From: Crenobacter luteus
Lineage (GTDB): Bacteria > Pseudomonadota > Gammaproteobacteria > Burkholderiales > Chromobacteriaceae
Assembly: GCF_004345725.1 (NCBI RefSeq)
Contig: NZ_SLXG01000013.1
Coordinates: forward strand, 1-64,000
DNA length: 64,000 nucleotides
Direction of reading: 5' to 3'
The translations under genes were made by a program, and so were the position numbers. A model generated the notes under the pieces. That model saw only the letters and a list, made by a program, of their open reading frames with translations, made no database searches and was not told the DNA's origin. Of this stretch, positions 21,288-29,922 are shown one piece after another (positions within the stretch are counted from its first letter, which is position 1; the number at the start of each line of letters is the position of its first letter).

Positions 21288-22061
21288 ATGGGTATGCCCA
21301 AACGTCCGATCCTTGCCGTCGCCCTGTCGATCGCGACAGTCTTCCCGCCAGCGGCCCTGGCCGAACCCGTACTGCGCATCGGCGTCGGCGCCTCGGACGG
21401 CCCGCCCATCGTGATGCTGGCGCGCGGCAACGGCGAGGCCATCGTCGGCGGGCTGTACAAGGAACTCGGCGACGCGCTGGCGCGCCAGTTGGGCGCGACG
21501 CCCGAATACCTGGTGGTATCGCGCAAACGGGTCGAGCAGACCATAGAGAGCGGGCGCGTCGACATCCACTGCAACGCCAATCCCAAGTGGTTCGGCAACG
21601 CGTCGCGGCTAGGCTGGACGCGCGAGCTCTACCCGCAGATCGAGCGCGTGATCACGCTGCGCAACGAGCCGGACATCACCAGCCTCGACCAGCTGGCCGG
21701 CAAGCGTATCAGCACCGTGCTCGGCTTCCACTACCAGCCGCTCGAGCCGATGTGGGCCGCGCGGCGCGCGACGCGGCTGACCGAGGCGCGCGCCGACCTG
21801 ATGCTCAAGGCGGTGCTGATGCGGCTGGCCGACGCCTCGATCCACTCCGAACTCGAATACGTCGCCTGGGCGCGCGCCAACCCGTTCGAGGCGCGCGTGC
21901 TCAAGGTCCACCCGATGGTGTTCACCCGCCTGCCGACCATGTGCGCGGTGTCGCCGCGCAGCGCCTACGGCGTCGGCGAGCTGAACCAGGCGATCGAGCG
22001 GCTGGAGCGCGGCGGCCAGATCAAGGCCATCCTGTCGCGCTACCAGTGGCAGGGCGGCTGA
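21288..22061 (+). CDS. Periplasmic substrate-binding protein (SBP_bac_3-like)
   Basis: 257 residues with a signal peptide (cleavage after AALA, about residue 26). The body matches the solute-binding protein family 3 fold: VLRIGVGASDGPPIV at the start, GLYKELGDALARQLG, and LDQLAGKRISTVLGF opening the second lobe. No ABC permease or ATPase is adjacent, so it may be an orphan binding protein or a signalling input. Ligand unknown, probably amino acid or related. Start at 21288 or the Met two codons later. It is divergent from metH. Confidence 0.75.
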   Translation: MGMPKRPILAVALSIATVFPPAALAEPVLRIGVGASDGPPIVMLARGNGEAIVGGLYKELGDALARQLGATPEYLVVSRKRVEQTIESGRVDIHCNANPKWFGNASRLGWTRELYPQIERVITLRNEPDITSLDQLAGKRISTVLGFHYQPLEPMWAARRATRLTEARADLMLKAVLMRLADASIHSELEYVAWARANPFEARVLKVHPMVFTRLPTMCAVSPRSAYGVGELNQAIERLERGGQIKAILSRYQWQGG

Positions 22062-22101
22062 GGCCGGTCGGCGCTATACTCGGGCTTTGCCCGCATCCAC
22101 C

Positions 22102-22122
22102 GGAGGCCGCGGCCTCCTTTTT
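22102..22122 (+). terminator. Terminator between binding-protein and YqiA-like genes
   Basis: The perfect palindrome GGAGGCCGCGGCCTCC (22102-22117) is followed by five T, only 8 bases before the next ATG. Confidence 0.65.
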
Positions 22123-22129
22123 CACGCCC

Positions 22130-22699
22130 ATGCCCGACATCGTCTACCTGCACGGCTTCCAGTCCGGCCCCGGCTCGGCCAAGGCGCGCGAAACGCGCGA
22201 CTGGCTGGCCGCGCGCGGCCTCGCCGCCACCTTCCACGCCCCGCAACTGCCGCCGCACCCGGCCGACGCGTTGCGCGAAGCGCGCGCGCTGCTCGAGACG
22301 CTGCCGGCCAGCACGCTGCTGATCGGCAGCTCGCTCGGCGGCTTCTACGCGACCTGGCTGGCCGAGACGCTCGACCGGCGCGCGGTGCTGATCAACCCGT
22401 CGACGCGGCCGTTCGAGCTGTTCGAAGCGCGCTTCGGCGAGCACGTCCACCCCTACACCGGCGAGCGCTTCACGCTCGGCCCAGCGGACGCCGACGCGCT
22501 GCGCGCGCACTTCATCCCCCGTCCCGACCCGCGCCGCTACTGGCTGGTGCAGGGCAGCCACGACGAGGTGATCGACTGGCGGGTCGCCGCGCGCGACTTC
22601 GCCGGCTGCCGCCACACGGTGTTCGCCGGCGACGACCACAGGCTGCAGCGCTGGCACGAGTGCCTGCCCGAGCTGATGGCGTTCGCCGCAGGGCGCTGA
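22130..22699 (+). CDS. YqiA/YcfP family alpha/beta hydrolase (esterase)
   Basis: 189 residues. It starts MPDIVYLHGFQSGPGSAKA, with the oxyanion-side LHGF motif and the nucleophile elbow GSSLGG (LLIGSSLGGFYATWLAE). The acid in VQGSHDEVIDW and the catalytic His in FAGDDHRLQRW complete the triad. YqiA of E. coli has esterase activity on short acyl esters; the physiological substrate is unknown. The start is fixed by the family's conserved N-terminus. It ends 14 bases before a terminator built from two copies of the dispersed 10-mer. Confidence 0.85.
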   Translation: MPDIVYLHGFQSGPGSAKARETRDWLAARGLAATFHAPQLPPHPADALREARALLETLPASTLLIGSSLGGFYATWLAETLDRRAVLINPSTRPFELFEARFGEHVHPYTGERFTLGPADADALRAHFIPRPDPRRYWLVQGSHDEVIDWRVAARDFAGCRHTVFAGDDHRLQRWHECLPELMAFAAGR

Positions 22700-22713
22700 A
22701 CGGCGCGGCAGGC

Positions 22714-22753
22714 AAAAGGCTCGGCCAACCTTTGCAGGTTGGCCGAGCCTTTT
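22714..22753. terminator. Bidirectional terminator made of an inverted pair of the 10-mer
   Basis: An 18-bp perfect stem (22714-22731 with 22736-22753) and a TTGC loop. The stem contains CTCGGCCAAC at 22720 and GTTGGCCGAG at 22738. T-tracts on both strands serve the convergent YqiA-like and histidine kinase genes. Confidence 0.95.
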
Positions 22754-22760
22754 TGCGGCC

Positions 22761-24179
22761 TCAGGCGGGCGGGGGAGCGCCCGGCGACGACGCGCGCCCG
22801 AGCGGCAGCCGCACGCGGATCGCGAAGCCGCCCTGCGGCGGGTCGAGGAAGAGCAGCAGGCCGCCGTGCTGCTGCACGACGCGCGACACGATCGCCAGAC
22901 CGAGTCCGCTGCCGCCGTCGTGGCCGCGCTGCGGCGCCAGCCGCTCGAACGGCGCCAGCGCCGCCTGCCGCGCCGCCGGCGCGATGCCGCGGCCGCAGTC
23001 GTGCACCGTCAGCTCGGCCATGCCGGCGCCCTCGGCCAAGGTGACGGTGATCGGCGTCGCGCCGTAACGGCGCGCGTTGTCGATCAGGTTGGACAGCAGC
23101 CGCTCGAGCGCCAGCGCGTCGGCGAGCAGCTCCGGCTCGGCCTCGCGCGACAGCCGCACGTCGAGGCCGGCGCGCGCGAAGCGGCCGACCACGCTGTCGG
23201 CCAGCTCGGCGAGGCTGACCCACTCCATGCGGCCGCCTTCCTCGCTGCGCGCGAAGTCGATGAACTGGTTGACGATGCGCGACAGCTCGTCGATGTCGTC
23301 GAGCATGTCGGGGCGGTCGGGGTTGTCCGGCTGCATCTCGAGCGCCAGCTTCAGCCGGGTCAGCGGCGTGCGCAGGTCGTGCGACAGCCCGGCCAGCATC
23401 AGCCGCCGCTCGCTGGCGGCGGCGTCGAGGTGGGCGACCATGCGGTTGAACTGCGCGGTGAACGCGCGGATCTCGCGCGGGCCGGCCGGCTCGACCGGCT
23501 CGGGCGACACGCCGTCGGCCAACTGCCGCGACGCGTCGGCCAGCCGCGACAGCGGCCGCGTCACGCGCCACGCGAGCGCGAACGCCGCCAGCAGCGCGAG
23601 GCAGGCGACCACCGCCGACGCGATCAGCGTCGGCGACAGCGGCGGGCCGAGGAAACGGCCCAGCGGCATCGCCAGCCAGTAGCGGGTATCGACCACCTGC
23701 ACCGCCAGCCACAGCTCGCGCCGCTCGCCGGCCTGGCGCCAGCGCACCTCGACCGGCTCGGACAGGTTGCTCGCCAGCCGCGCGGCCAGGTCCATGCCCA
23801 GCCGCGGCACCTGGCCCCGGAAGTCGTAGCCGGCCGCCGCGTCCAGCGGCAATAGCTGCGGCAGGCCGGGCCGGTTGTAGGAAGCGAGGAAGGCGGGGCG
23901 CTCGTCGCGCGGGATGGTGTCGAGCATGCCCTCGAGGTCGGCCAGCGTGTCGACCACCTGCGCGTACAGCTGCTCGGCCAACAGGTCTTCGCGCTGACGT
24001 ACCGTCAGCCACAGCGTGAACGCCTGGCTGGCGAGCACCGCGACCACCAGCAACAGCGCGATGCGGCCGAACAGGCCGCCGGCGTGATGCGCCGCCCTGG
24101 GCGCGGCGCGCCGGGCGCTCAGCGGGGCGCGCCGCGCCAAGGCGCCCAGGCGGCCGAAGGCGCTCGCCGGCTTCGTCAT
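22761..24179 (-). CDS. envZ: Sensor histidine kinase, EnvZ-like
   Basis: 472 residues. Transmembrane helices at about 38-60 and 182-204 bracket a periplasmic sensor of about 120 residues. A HAMP domain follows (VTRPLSRLADASRQLADG). The phosphoacceptor His267 sits in LSHDLRTPLTRLK, then the HATPase_c boxes (N box LIDNARRYG, G box GGSGLGLAIVSRVVQQHGG). The protein has a basic N-terminal cytoplasmic tail and a Pro-rich C-terminal end. It lies 12 bases after the ompR-like regulator and should phosphorylate it. The EnvZ label is by architecture; the signal is unknown. Confidence 0.85.
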   Translation of the reverse strand: MTKPASAFGRLGALARRAPLSARRAAPRAAHHAGGLFGRIALLLVVAVLASQAFTLWLTVRQREDLLAEQLYAQVVDTLADLEGMLDTIPRDERPAFLASYNRPGLPQLLPLDAAAGYDFRGQVPRLGMDLAARLASNLSEPVEVRWRQAGERRELWLAVQVVDTRYWLAMPLGRFLGPPLSPTLIASAVVACLALLAAFALAWRVTRPLSRLADASRQLADGVSPEPVEPAGPREIRAFTAQFNRMVAHLDAAASERRLMLAGLSHDLRTPLTRLKLALEMQPDNPDRPDMLDDIDELSRIVNQFIDFARSEEGGRMEWVSLAELADSVVGRFARAGLDVRLSREAEPELLADALALERLLSNLIDNARRYGATPITVTLAEGAGMAELTVHDCGRGIAPAARQAALAPFERLAPQRGHDGGSGLGLAIVSRVVQQHGGLLLFLDPPQGGFAIRVRLPLGRASSPGAPPPA

Positions 24180-24191
24180 GCCGCCACCCGC

Positions 24192-24914
24192 TTACTCACC
24201 GGCGCCGACGCCGTCGGGCAAAAAGACGTAGCCGTAGCCCCACACGGTCTGGATGAAGCGCGGGCCGTCGGCGCCGAGCGCCTTCCTCAGCCGCGACACG
24301 TGCACGTCGACGCTGCGGTCGAGCGATTCGCCGCCGCCCTTGCCGAGCGCCATCTCCATGATCTGCTCGCGCGTCAGCGGGCGGCGCGGGTGGCGCGCCA
24401 GCACCGCGAGCACCGCGAACTCGGCGCTGGTCAGCGGGATCGGCTCGTCGCCGCGCGTCAGCGTGCGCTGCTCGAAGCGCAGCATGAAGGGGCCGAACTC
24501 GGCCGGCGCGGTGTCGGTGAGACTCTCGGACAGCACCGGCGTCGCGTGGTGGCGACGCAGCACCGCCTGGATGCGCGCGGTCAGCTCGCGCGGGTTGAAC
24601 GGCTTGGCAAGATAGTCGTCGGCGCCCATCTCGAGGCCGAGGATGCGGTCGATGTCCTCGCCGCGCGCGGTCAGCATGATCACCGGCACCGGCTCGCCCT
24701 GCGCGCGCAGCCGGCGCACGACGGCCAGGCCGTCCTCGCCGGGCATCATCACGTCCATCACTACCAGGTCGGGGCGGTTGCGCGCGAGCTTGCGGTCGAT
24801 GTCGCGCGCGTCGGGCAGGCTGTCGACCGTATAGCCTTGTTGGGACAGGTAGCGGATCAGGAGATCGCGCAGCTTGGCGTCGTCGTCGACGATGAGGATT
24901 TTGGCTTGTTCCAT
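24192..24914 (-). CDS. ompR: OmpR-family response regulator
   Basis: 240 residues. Receiver domain at 1-120 with phosphoacceptor Asp54 (VVMDVMMPGEDG) and the conserved Lys in LAKPFNPREL. Winged-helix DNA-binding domain at about 140-235 (LTSAEFAVLAVLARHP, RSVDVHVSRLRKAL, IQTVWGYGYVF). It matches OmpR and its close relatives over full length. The ATG at 24914 has no Shine-Dalgarno but a TACGCT -10-like element 6 bases upstream, suggesting a leaderless transcript. It is cotranscribed with the histidine kinase. Confidence 0.9.
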   Translation of the reverse strand: MEQAKILIVDDDAKLRDLLIRYLSQQGYTVDSLPDARDIDRKLARNRPDLVVMDVMMPGEDGLAVVRRLRAQGEPVPVIMLTARGEDIDRILGLEMGADDYLAKPFNPRELTARIQAVLRRHHATPVLSESLTDTAPAEFGPFMLRFEQRTLTRGDEPIPLTSAEFAVLAVLARHPRRPLTREQIMEMALGKGGGESLDRSVDVHVSRLRKALGADGPRFIQTVWGYGYVFLPDGVGAGE

Positions 24915-24920
24915 TCGCTT

Positions 24921-24949
24921 AGCGTAGCGTTTCGCGCGCGCGCGGTCAG
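24921..24949 (-). promoter_or_regulatory. Candidate promoter of the ompR-envZ operon, leaderless
   Basis: On the minus strand CTGACC, 17 bases, TACGCT, then 6 bases to the ATG at 24914. The -35 matches the consensus at only four of six positions. Confidence 0.35.
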
Positions 24950-25124
24950 CCCGTCCGGGCCGGAAAATGCGTGCGGCAGCGCCACGGTTCACAGTCTTTA
25001 ACACTTGGCGCGGTGCAGCACAAGATTGCGCAACAGCCCGCGCCTACAGTGGGCAGGGTCCAGAGCAAGGCGACGCCGCCGGCGGCCTCCCCACCGCCGC
25101 CCGGCAAGCCGCTACAATACAGGC

Positions 25125-25460
25125 ATGGTTAACCGTTTATTCTCAGTCTGTTGTCTTTCGTTTTGCCTCGCCGTGCTGGCGGGCGAGGCGGCGGCCCGCG
25201 ACCACCGCGGCCCGCCCGCGCGCGTGTTCGCGGCGGATCGGGACGACGCGGACGAGGCGCGCCGGCTGCGCGAACTCAGGATGAAAGAGGCGATCCGCTA
25301 CGGCGACGTCAGCCCCGAGGAGGCGCGCGCGCGCAACCGCGACTACCGCCGCTTCGCGCCGGGCGGCCCGAGCGCCGAGCGCGACGACGACCGCGGGTAC
25401 GACCGCAAGCGCTGGCGCGACGCCCAGCGCCGCGCGCTCGAGGACGACCACTCGCGCTAG
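25125..25460 (+). CDS. Small secreted charged hypothetical protein
   Basis: 111 residues: a Sec signal peptide (about residues 1-24, ending EAAA) followed by an extremely Arg/Asp/Glu-rich mature part with no hydrophobic core (RRLRELRMKEAIRYGDVSPEEARARNRDYRRF, read in part). It is probably disordered. I do not recognise the family. TACAAT lies 6 bases before the ATG, with no clear -35 or Shine-Dalgarno. The next gene, a Cys-rich secreted protein, starts 31 bases after the stop and may be cotranscribed. Confidence 0.55.
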   Translation: MVNRLFSVCCLSFCLAVLAGEAAARDHRGPPARVFAADRDDADEARRLRELRMKEAIRYGDVSPEEARARNRDYRRFAPGGPSAERDDDRGYDRKRWRDAQRRALEDDHSR

Positions 25461-25491
25461 ACGCGCGCGCTCAACACAGGGGAGGGACGCC

Positions 25492-25920
25492 ATGGGGGAG
25501 TCGCTGACGCTGCTCGGATTCGCCGTCGCGGCGGCCCTGGCGTTCACCGCCCACCCGGCGCGGGCCTCGGTCTGCGACGACAGCGCCGCCCCGCTGCGCT
25601 GTCAGGCCTACCGCCAGGGCGCGCAAAGCTGCGTCGACCTCGACGGCGGCGCGCGGCGCGCCTGCGTCGCCGAATTCACCCCCTCGCTGAGCTGCCGCGG
25701 CCGTCCCGAGCGCTGCCTCTATCTGCCCGGCGCGCAACGGCAGTGCGACGCGCTGTCCGGCGCCGAGCGCCGCCGCTGCGTGCTCGACGCGCTGCCGCCG
25801 GCCGGCTGCAAGACCCACATCAACCCGGAACAGTGCCGCCGCCTCGACGCGGCCGAGCGCGCCTGCATCGCCGAGACCGGCTCGGCCGGCCGCCGCTGCG
25901 TGGCCGACAGGCTGCGCTGA
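25492..25920 (+). CDS. Cys-rich secreted hypothetical protein
   Basis: 142 residues. A signal peptide ends at ARA (about residue 25). The mature part holds 12 cysteines spaced in pairs among Arg-rich stretches, an even number consistent with six disulfides formed in the periplasm. A GGGGAGGG ribosome site precedes the ATG. No family recognised. Spacing such as CxxLDGGxRRxC and CxxLDAAERxC hints at internal repeats of about 20-25 residues. Confidence 0.6.
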   Translation: MGESLTLLGFAVAAALAFTAHPARASVCDDSAAPLRCQAYRQGAQSCVDLDGGARRACVAEFTPSLSCRGRPERCLYLPGAQRQCDALSGAERRRCVLDALPPAGCKTHINPEQCRRLDAAERACIAETGSAGRRCVADRLR

Positions 25921-26014
25921 CCCTCCCTTCGCCCCTGCCAGCTTTCTCCGCTAATCATGCGTCCGCTCGTCCGGCACGCCCGCGGCGCGCGCTCCGGTGC
26001 CGCAAGCGCGGGCC

Positions 26015-26911
26015 TCACGCATGATCGGGCACCTCGGCGGCGAGGCAGTGCGCCGCCTCCCACCCGATCAGCCCGGCCTTGCGCTCGGCGCCCCAGCGGT
26101 AGCCCGACAGCGCCCCCTCGGCGCGGATCACGCGGTGGCAGGGGATCAAGCAGGCGACCGGGTTGGCGCCGACCGCGCCGCCGACCGCGCGCGCCGCGCC
26201 GGGCCGGCCGATCGCCGCCGCGAGCTGGCCGTAGCTGGCGAGCGCGCCGTAGGGCAACGCCAGCAAGGCGCGCCACACCTGGACCTGGAAGTTGCTGCCC
26301 TGCACGCGCAGCGCGAGCGGCGCCGCGCCCGGCTCGGCCAGCGGCCGGAACAGCCGCGCGGCGACGGCCGCGGTGGCCGCCGCGTCGTGGCGCACGGCGG
26401 CCTTCGGCCAACGTTGGCCGAGCAGCGCGCCGGGTGCTTCGCCGTCGGCGAGGAAGTGCACCAGACACACGCCGCGCGGGCTCTGCGCGACCAGCGCCGC
26501 GCCGAAGGCGGTGTCGTGCACGCCCCAGACCAGCGCGAGGCCGGCGCCGCCGTCGCGATACTCGCCCGGCGTCATCGCCTCGAGCGTGACGAAGTGGTCG
26601 TACAGCCGTCCGCCGCCGGACAGGCCGAGCGCGTAGGCGTGGTCGAGCAGCGCGCCGGGCCCGGACAGGCTCGCCTTGGCGGCGGTCACCGTCAGGTGCT
26701 GCAAAAAGCGCTTGGGGCTGACGCCGGCCAGCCGGGTGAACTCGCGCTGCAGCAGGCTCTCGCTGACCGATAGCGCGGCGGCCAGCTCGGCCAAGGTCGG
26801 CTGGCGCTCGGCGTGGCGCATCAGCCACACGATGGCGTCGGCGACGCGGCGGTAGCCGCGCGCGTCGGCCGCTTCCGGCGGAAAGGGGGGCTGGGCAGGC
26901 AGGCAGGGCAT
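26015..26911 (-). CDS. AraC-type HTH fused to O6-alkylguanine-DNA alkyltransferase (Ada-like)
   Basis: 298 residues. The N-terminal AraC-type helix-turn-helix (LAELAAALSVSESLLQREFTRLAGVSPKRFLQ) is joined to a methyltransferase domain with the suicide cysteine in NPVACLIPCHRVIR. The zinc-binding phosphotriester-repair domain of E. coli Ada is absent, so it should repair O6-methylguanine but not sense methylphosphotriesters in the same way. An 18-bp palindrome built of two 10-mer-like arms around AACGTT lies within it at 26405-26422. The start at 26911 (MPCLPAQPPFPPEA) avoids an unsupported 25-residue extension. Confidence 0.85.
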   Translation of the reverse strand: MPCLPAQPPFPPEAADARGYRRVADAIVWLMRHAERQPTLAELAAALSVSESLLQREFTRLAGVSPKRFLQHLTVTAAKASLSGPGALLDHAYALGLSGGGRLYDHFVTLEAMTPGEYRDGGAGLALVWGVHDTAFGAALVAQSPRGVCLVHFLADGEAPGALLGQRWPKAAVRHDAAATAAVAARLFRPLAEPGAAPLALRVQGSNFQVQVWRALLALPYGALASYGQLAAAIGRPGAARAVGGAVGANPVACLIPCHRVIRAEGALSGYRWGAERKAGLIGWEAAHCLAAEVPDHA

Positions 26912-26993
26912 GGCGGCGCTCCGGAACGGGGACCCTCGCAGTGTAAGCGGCGCCCCGCGGCGCTTCGACCCGATTCTTGCACGCAACGGCCGC

Positions 26994-27007
26994 GTTTCAC
27001 GTGGAAC
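26994..27007. other. Candidate parS (ParB-binding) site 1
   Basis: GTTTCACGTGGAAC matches the bacterial parS core with one base off the perfect palindrome GTTTCACGTGAAAC. Intergenic. Confidence 0.75.
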
Positions 27008-27061
27008 GCAGCGCCATGGTCGGGTCGTGACGGGCCGGCGCGACGCCGGCCGCCGGAGGAC

Positions 27062-27075
27062 GTTTCACGTGGAAC
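27062..27075. other. Candidate parS site 2
   Basis: GTTTCACGTGGAAC, the same variant and orientation as the site 68 bases to the left. Intergenic, 13 bases past the stop of the DUF2892 gene. Confidence 0.75.
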
Positions 27076-27088
27076 GCCGCCGCGCCGT

Positions 27089-27280
27089 TCAGCTACGCGG
27101 CTTGCAGGTGTTGATGCCGAACAGCGCGTAGGGCGGGCACCAGCCGATGAGGCCGGTGACGAGCGGCGCGAGACCGAGCCAGGCCCATGGGCTTTGTGGC
27201 CCGACGAAGGCGAGGCTGACGATGGCCAATCCGGCGAGCACGCGGATCACGCGCTCGGTTTTGCCGATATTGCATTGCAT
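27089..27280 (-). CDS. DUF2892 small inner-membrane protein
   Basis: 63 residues: MQCNIGKTERVIRVLAGLAI opening, two transmembrane helices, and the WCPPYALFGINTCK ending that is typical of DUF2892 (YgaP-like membrane part). Such proteins are often linked to rhodanese or sulfide/persulfide handling; no rhodanese domain is fused or adjacent here. The ATG at 27280 has an ideal AGGAGGT. The promoter region is strikingly AT-rich and contains an inverted repeat. Confidence 0.85.
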   Translation of the reverse strand: MQCNIGKTERVIRVLAGLAIVSLAFVGPQSPWAWLGLAPLVTGLIGWCPPYALFGINTCKPRS

Positions 27281-27315
27281 GGCGACCTCCTTGCAGGAAC
27301 GGTGGGGATCCATTC

Positions 27316-27350
27316 AATATACCAACAAATATAATATATATCAGTATATT
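27316..27350. promoter_or_regulatory. AT-rich inverted repeat upstream of the DUF2892 gene
   Basis: AATATAC (27316-27322) faces GTATATT (27344-27350) with an almost pure A/T spacer. The position 36-70 bases before the ATG fits a promoter-operator. No regulator gene is adjacent. Confidence 0.4.
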
Positions 27351-27366
27351 CATTTCGCCAAGCAAA

Positions 27367-27392
27367 TCGGCCAACCCGCAGGGGTTGGCCGA
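27367..27392. terminator. Hairpin with one exact and one imperfect 10-mer copy, after prfA
   Basis: TCGGCCAACCC pairs with GGGTTGGCCGA (11 bp, GCAG loop). The right arm is part of an exact GTTGGCCGAG at 27384; the left arm has one mismatch at its outer end. T-richness downstream on the minus strand is weak. Confidence 0.6.
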
Positions 27393-27415
27393 GCCTTGTG
27401 CCGCCGCCAGGACGC

Positions 27416-28492
27416 TCAGTCGGACAGCGCCGCCAAAAGCTCCGCCTGACGCTCGGCGATCAGCGCGCCGGTCAGCTCGTCGAGGTCGCCGTCCATCACG
27501 TAGTCGAGCTTGTACAGCGTCAGGTTGATGCGGTGGTCGGTGACGCGGCCCTGCGGGTAGTTGTAGGTGCGGATGCGCTCGGAGCGGTCGCCCGAGCCGA
27601 TCAGGCTCTTGCGCTCGGCCGCCTCCTTCTGCTGCTGCTCGCGCAGCTGGATGTCGTAGATGCGCGCCGCCAGCACGCGCATCGCGCTGGCCTTGTTGGC
27701 GTGCTGCGAGCGGCCGTCCTGGCACTCGGCGACGATGCCGGTCGGCAGGTGGGTGATGCGCACCGCCGAGTCGGTCTTGTTGATGTGCTGGCCGCCGGCG
27801 CCGGACGCGCGGTAGGTGTCGATCCTGAGGTCGGCCGGGTTGAGCACCACCTCGGCGATCTCGTCGGCCTCGGGCATCACCGCGACGGTGCACGCCGAGG
27901 TGTGGATGCGGCCCTGCGTCTCGGTGGCCGGCACGCGCTGCACGCGGTGGCCGCCCGATTCGAACTTGAGCCGCGAATACGCGCCGTCGCCGGCGATGCG
28001 CACGATCACCTCCTTGTAGCCGCCGAGGTCGGACTCGGACGCCGACAGGATCTCGACCTGCCAGCGGTTGCGTTCGGCGTAGCGCGTGTACATGCGCAAG
28101 AGGTCGCCGGCGAACAGCGCCGCCTCGTCGCCGCCGGTGCCGGCGCGGATCTCGAGCAGGATGTTCTTGTCGTCGTTCGGGTCCTTGGGCAGCAAGAGCT
28201 TCTGCAGCTCGAGCTCGAGCGCGGCGATCTTGTCGCGCGCGGCGTCGATCTCGGCCGCGGCGAATTCCTTCATGTCCGGGTCGGACAACAGCTCGCCGGC
28301 GGTCGCGATGTCCTCCTCGGCCTGGCGATAGGCGGCGAAGGCCTCGACCAGCGGCGTCAGTTCGGCGTGTTCGCGGCTGAGCTTGCGGTACTGGTCCATG
28401 TCGGCGGTGGCGCCTTCCTGGACCAGCAACTGGGTGACTTCTTCGAGGCGCTCGGACAGCTGCGCCAGTTTTGCGGCAATCGACGGTTTCAT
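27416..28492 (-). CDS. prfA: Peptide chain release factor 1
   Basis: 358 residues, normal RF1 length. The GGQ peptidyl-hydrolysis motif is at 233-235 ([14 protein letters not shown]). The stop-codon anticodon-like tripeptide PAT is at 188-190, which distinguishes RF1 (UAA/UAG) from RF2 (SPF). It is directly downstream of hemA with a 34-base gap, the classical hemA-prfA order of beta- and gammaproteobacteria. No prmC follows within the operon; instead a terminator-like hairpin does. Confidence 0.98.
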   Translation of the reverse strand: MKPSIAAKLAQLSERLEEVTQLLVQEGATADMDQYRKLSREHAELTPLVEAFAAYRQAEEDIATAGELLSDPDMKEFAAAEIDAARDKIAALELELQKLLLPKDPNDDKNILLEIRAGTGGDEAALFAGDLLRMYTRYAERNRWQVEILSASESDLGGYKEVIVRIAGDGAYSRLKFESGGHRVQRVPATETQGRIHTSACTVAVMPEADEIAEVVLNPADLRIDTYRASGAGGQHINKTDSAVRITHLPTGIVAECQDGRSQHANKASAMRVLAARIYDIQLREQQQKEAAERKSLIGSGDRSERIRTYNYPQGRVTDHRINLTLYKLDYVMDGDLDELTGALIAERQAELLAALSD

Positions 28493-28526
28493 CGGTGTGG
28501 ATTCTGTTCGGCCCGGGCGCGCGGCC

Positions 28527-29777
28527 TCAGGCGTCGGGGTGCAGGCGGTAGAGGCGCGCGATGGCGGCCACCAGCGCGTCGTGTTCGGGGCCGGCGGCGC
28601 GCGCAAGCGCCTGCGTCGGCGGGTGCATCAGCTTGTTGGTCAGTTGCTGCGACAGCGTCTCGAGCACCTTGCCGGCGTCGTCGCCGCGCGCAAGCTGCTT
28701 CATCGCCGCCTCGAGCGCGTGGCGGCGCGTGCGCTCGGCCTCGTCGCGCAGCGCGCGGATCATCGGCACCGCGTCGCGGCGGCGCAGCCAGTCGAGGAAC
28801 TCGGCGACGCGGCCCTCGATGATGGTCTCGGCCTCGCGCGCCGCCTCCTGGCGCGCCTCGCGACCGACCTCGACGATGCCGGCGATGTCGTCGACGGTGT
28901 ACAGGAACACGTCGGACAGCTCGGCGACCTCGGCCTCGACGTCGCGCGGCACCGCCAGGTCGAGCATGAAGATCGGCTTGTGGCGGCGCTGCCTGACCGC
29001 GCGCTCGACCATGCCCTTGCCGACGATAGGCAGCTGGCTGGCGGTCGAGGTGACGACCACGTCGTAGGCCGGCAGCGCGTCGTGCAGCTCGGCCAACAGG
29101 ATCGCGTCGCCGCCGAAGCGCTCGGCCAGGCGCTGGCCGCGCTCGAGCGTGCGGTTGGCGACGGTGATCCGGCGTGGCTTCCTCGCCGCGAAGTGTGTCG
29201 CGACCAGCTCGATCATCTCGCCGGCGCCGATGAACAGCACCTTGAGCTCGGACACCGACGGGAAGATCTGCTCGGCCAACCTGACCGCGGCCGCCGCCAT
29301 CGACACCGACGCCGAGCCGACCGCGGTCTTGCTGCGCACCTCCTTGGCGACCGCGAAGGTCTTCTGGAACAGCGCGTTCAACAGCGTGCCCATCGTGCCC
29401 TGGCGCTCGGCGACGCGCACCGCGTCCTTGATCTGGCCGAGGATCTGCGTCTCGCCCAGCACCATCGAGTCGAGCCCGGACGCGACGCGGAAGGCGTGGC
29501 GCGCCGCGTCGCGCGCGTCGAGCTGGTAGAGGTAGGGCGCCAGCTCGGCCATCGGCACGCGGTGGTAGTGCGCCAGCCACGACAGCGCCGCCTGCGGGTC
29601 GGCGCTCGCACAGTAGACCTCGGTGCGGTTGCAGGTCGACACGATCGCCGCCTCGTTCGCCACGCCGGCCGTCAGGCTCGACAGCGCCTCGGGCAGAAGC
29701 TCGGCCGGAAAGGCGAGCTTCTCCCGAATCGCGAGCGGGGCGGTGTGGTGGTTCAGACCAAAGGCGACCAGGTGCAT
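28527..29777 (-). CDS. hemA: Glutamyl-tRNA reductase
   Basis: 416 residues. It starts [20 protein letters not shown], with the catalytic thioester Cys49 in [12 protein letters not shown]. The NADPH-binding Rossmann motif is [13 protein letters not shown], and the C-terminal dimerisation helices are complete. It makes glutamate-1-semialdehyde from Glu-tRNA, the first committed step of tetrapyrrole synthesis; supply of haem also serves the cytochrome c and globin in this window. First gene of the hemA-prfA operon. Confidence 0.98.
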   Translation of the reverse strand: MHLVAFGLNHHTAPLAIREKLAFPAELLPEALSSLTAGVANEAAIVSTCNRTEVYCASADPQAALSWLAHYHRVPMAELAPYLYQLDARDAARHAFRVASGLDSMVLGETQILGQIKDAVRVAERQGTMGTLLNALFQKTFAVAKEVRSKTAVGSASVSMAAAAVRLAEQIFPSVSELKVLFIGAGEMIELVATHFAARKPRRITVANRTLERGQRLAERFGGDAILLAELHDALPAYDVVVTSTASQLPIVGKGMVERAVRQRRHKPIFMLDLAVPRDVEAEVAELSDVFLYTVDDIAGIVEVGREARQEAAREAETIIEGRVAEFLDWLRRRDAVPMIRALRDEAERTRRHALEAAMKQLARGDDAGKVLETLSQQLTNKLMHPPTQALARAAGPEHDALVAAIARLYRLHPDA

Positions 29778-29922
29778 TGAAAAAGGCGCGAGCGGCGGAG
29801 GGAAAACGGATCGATTTTAGCGCAATCGGCCGCCGCCGGGGGCGCCGACTCCGGAACGCCCCCGACTCGCCCGCCCGCCGGGGCAGCGCTAAGATGACGG
29901 CATCACCTCAGGAGCCCACGCC

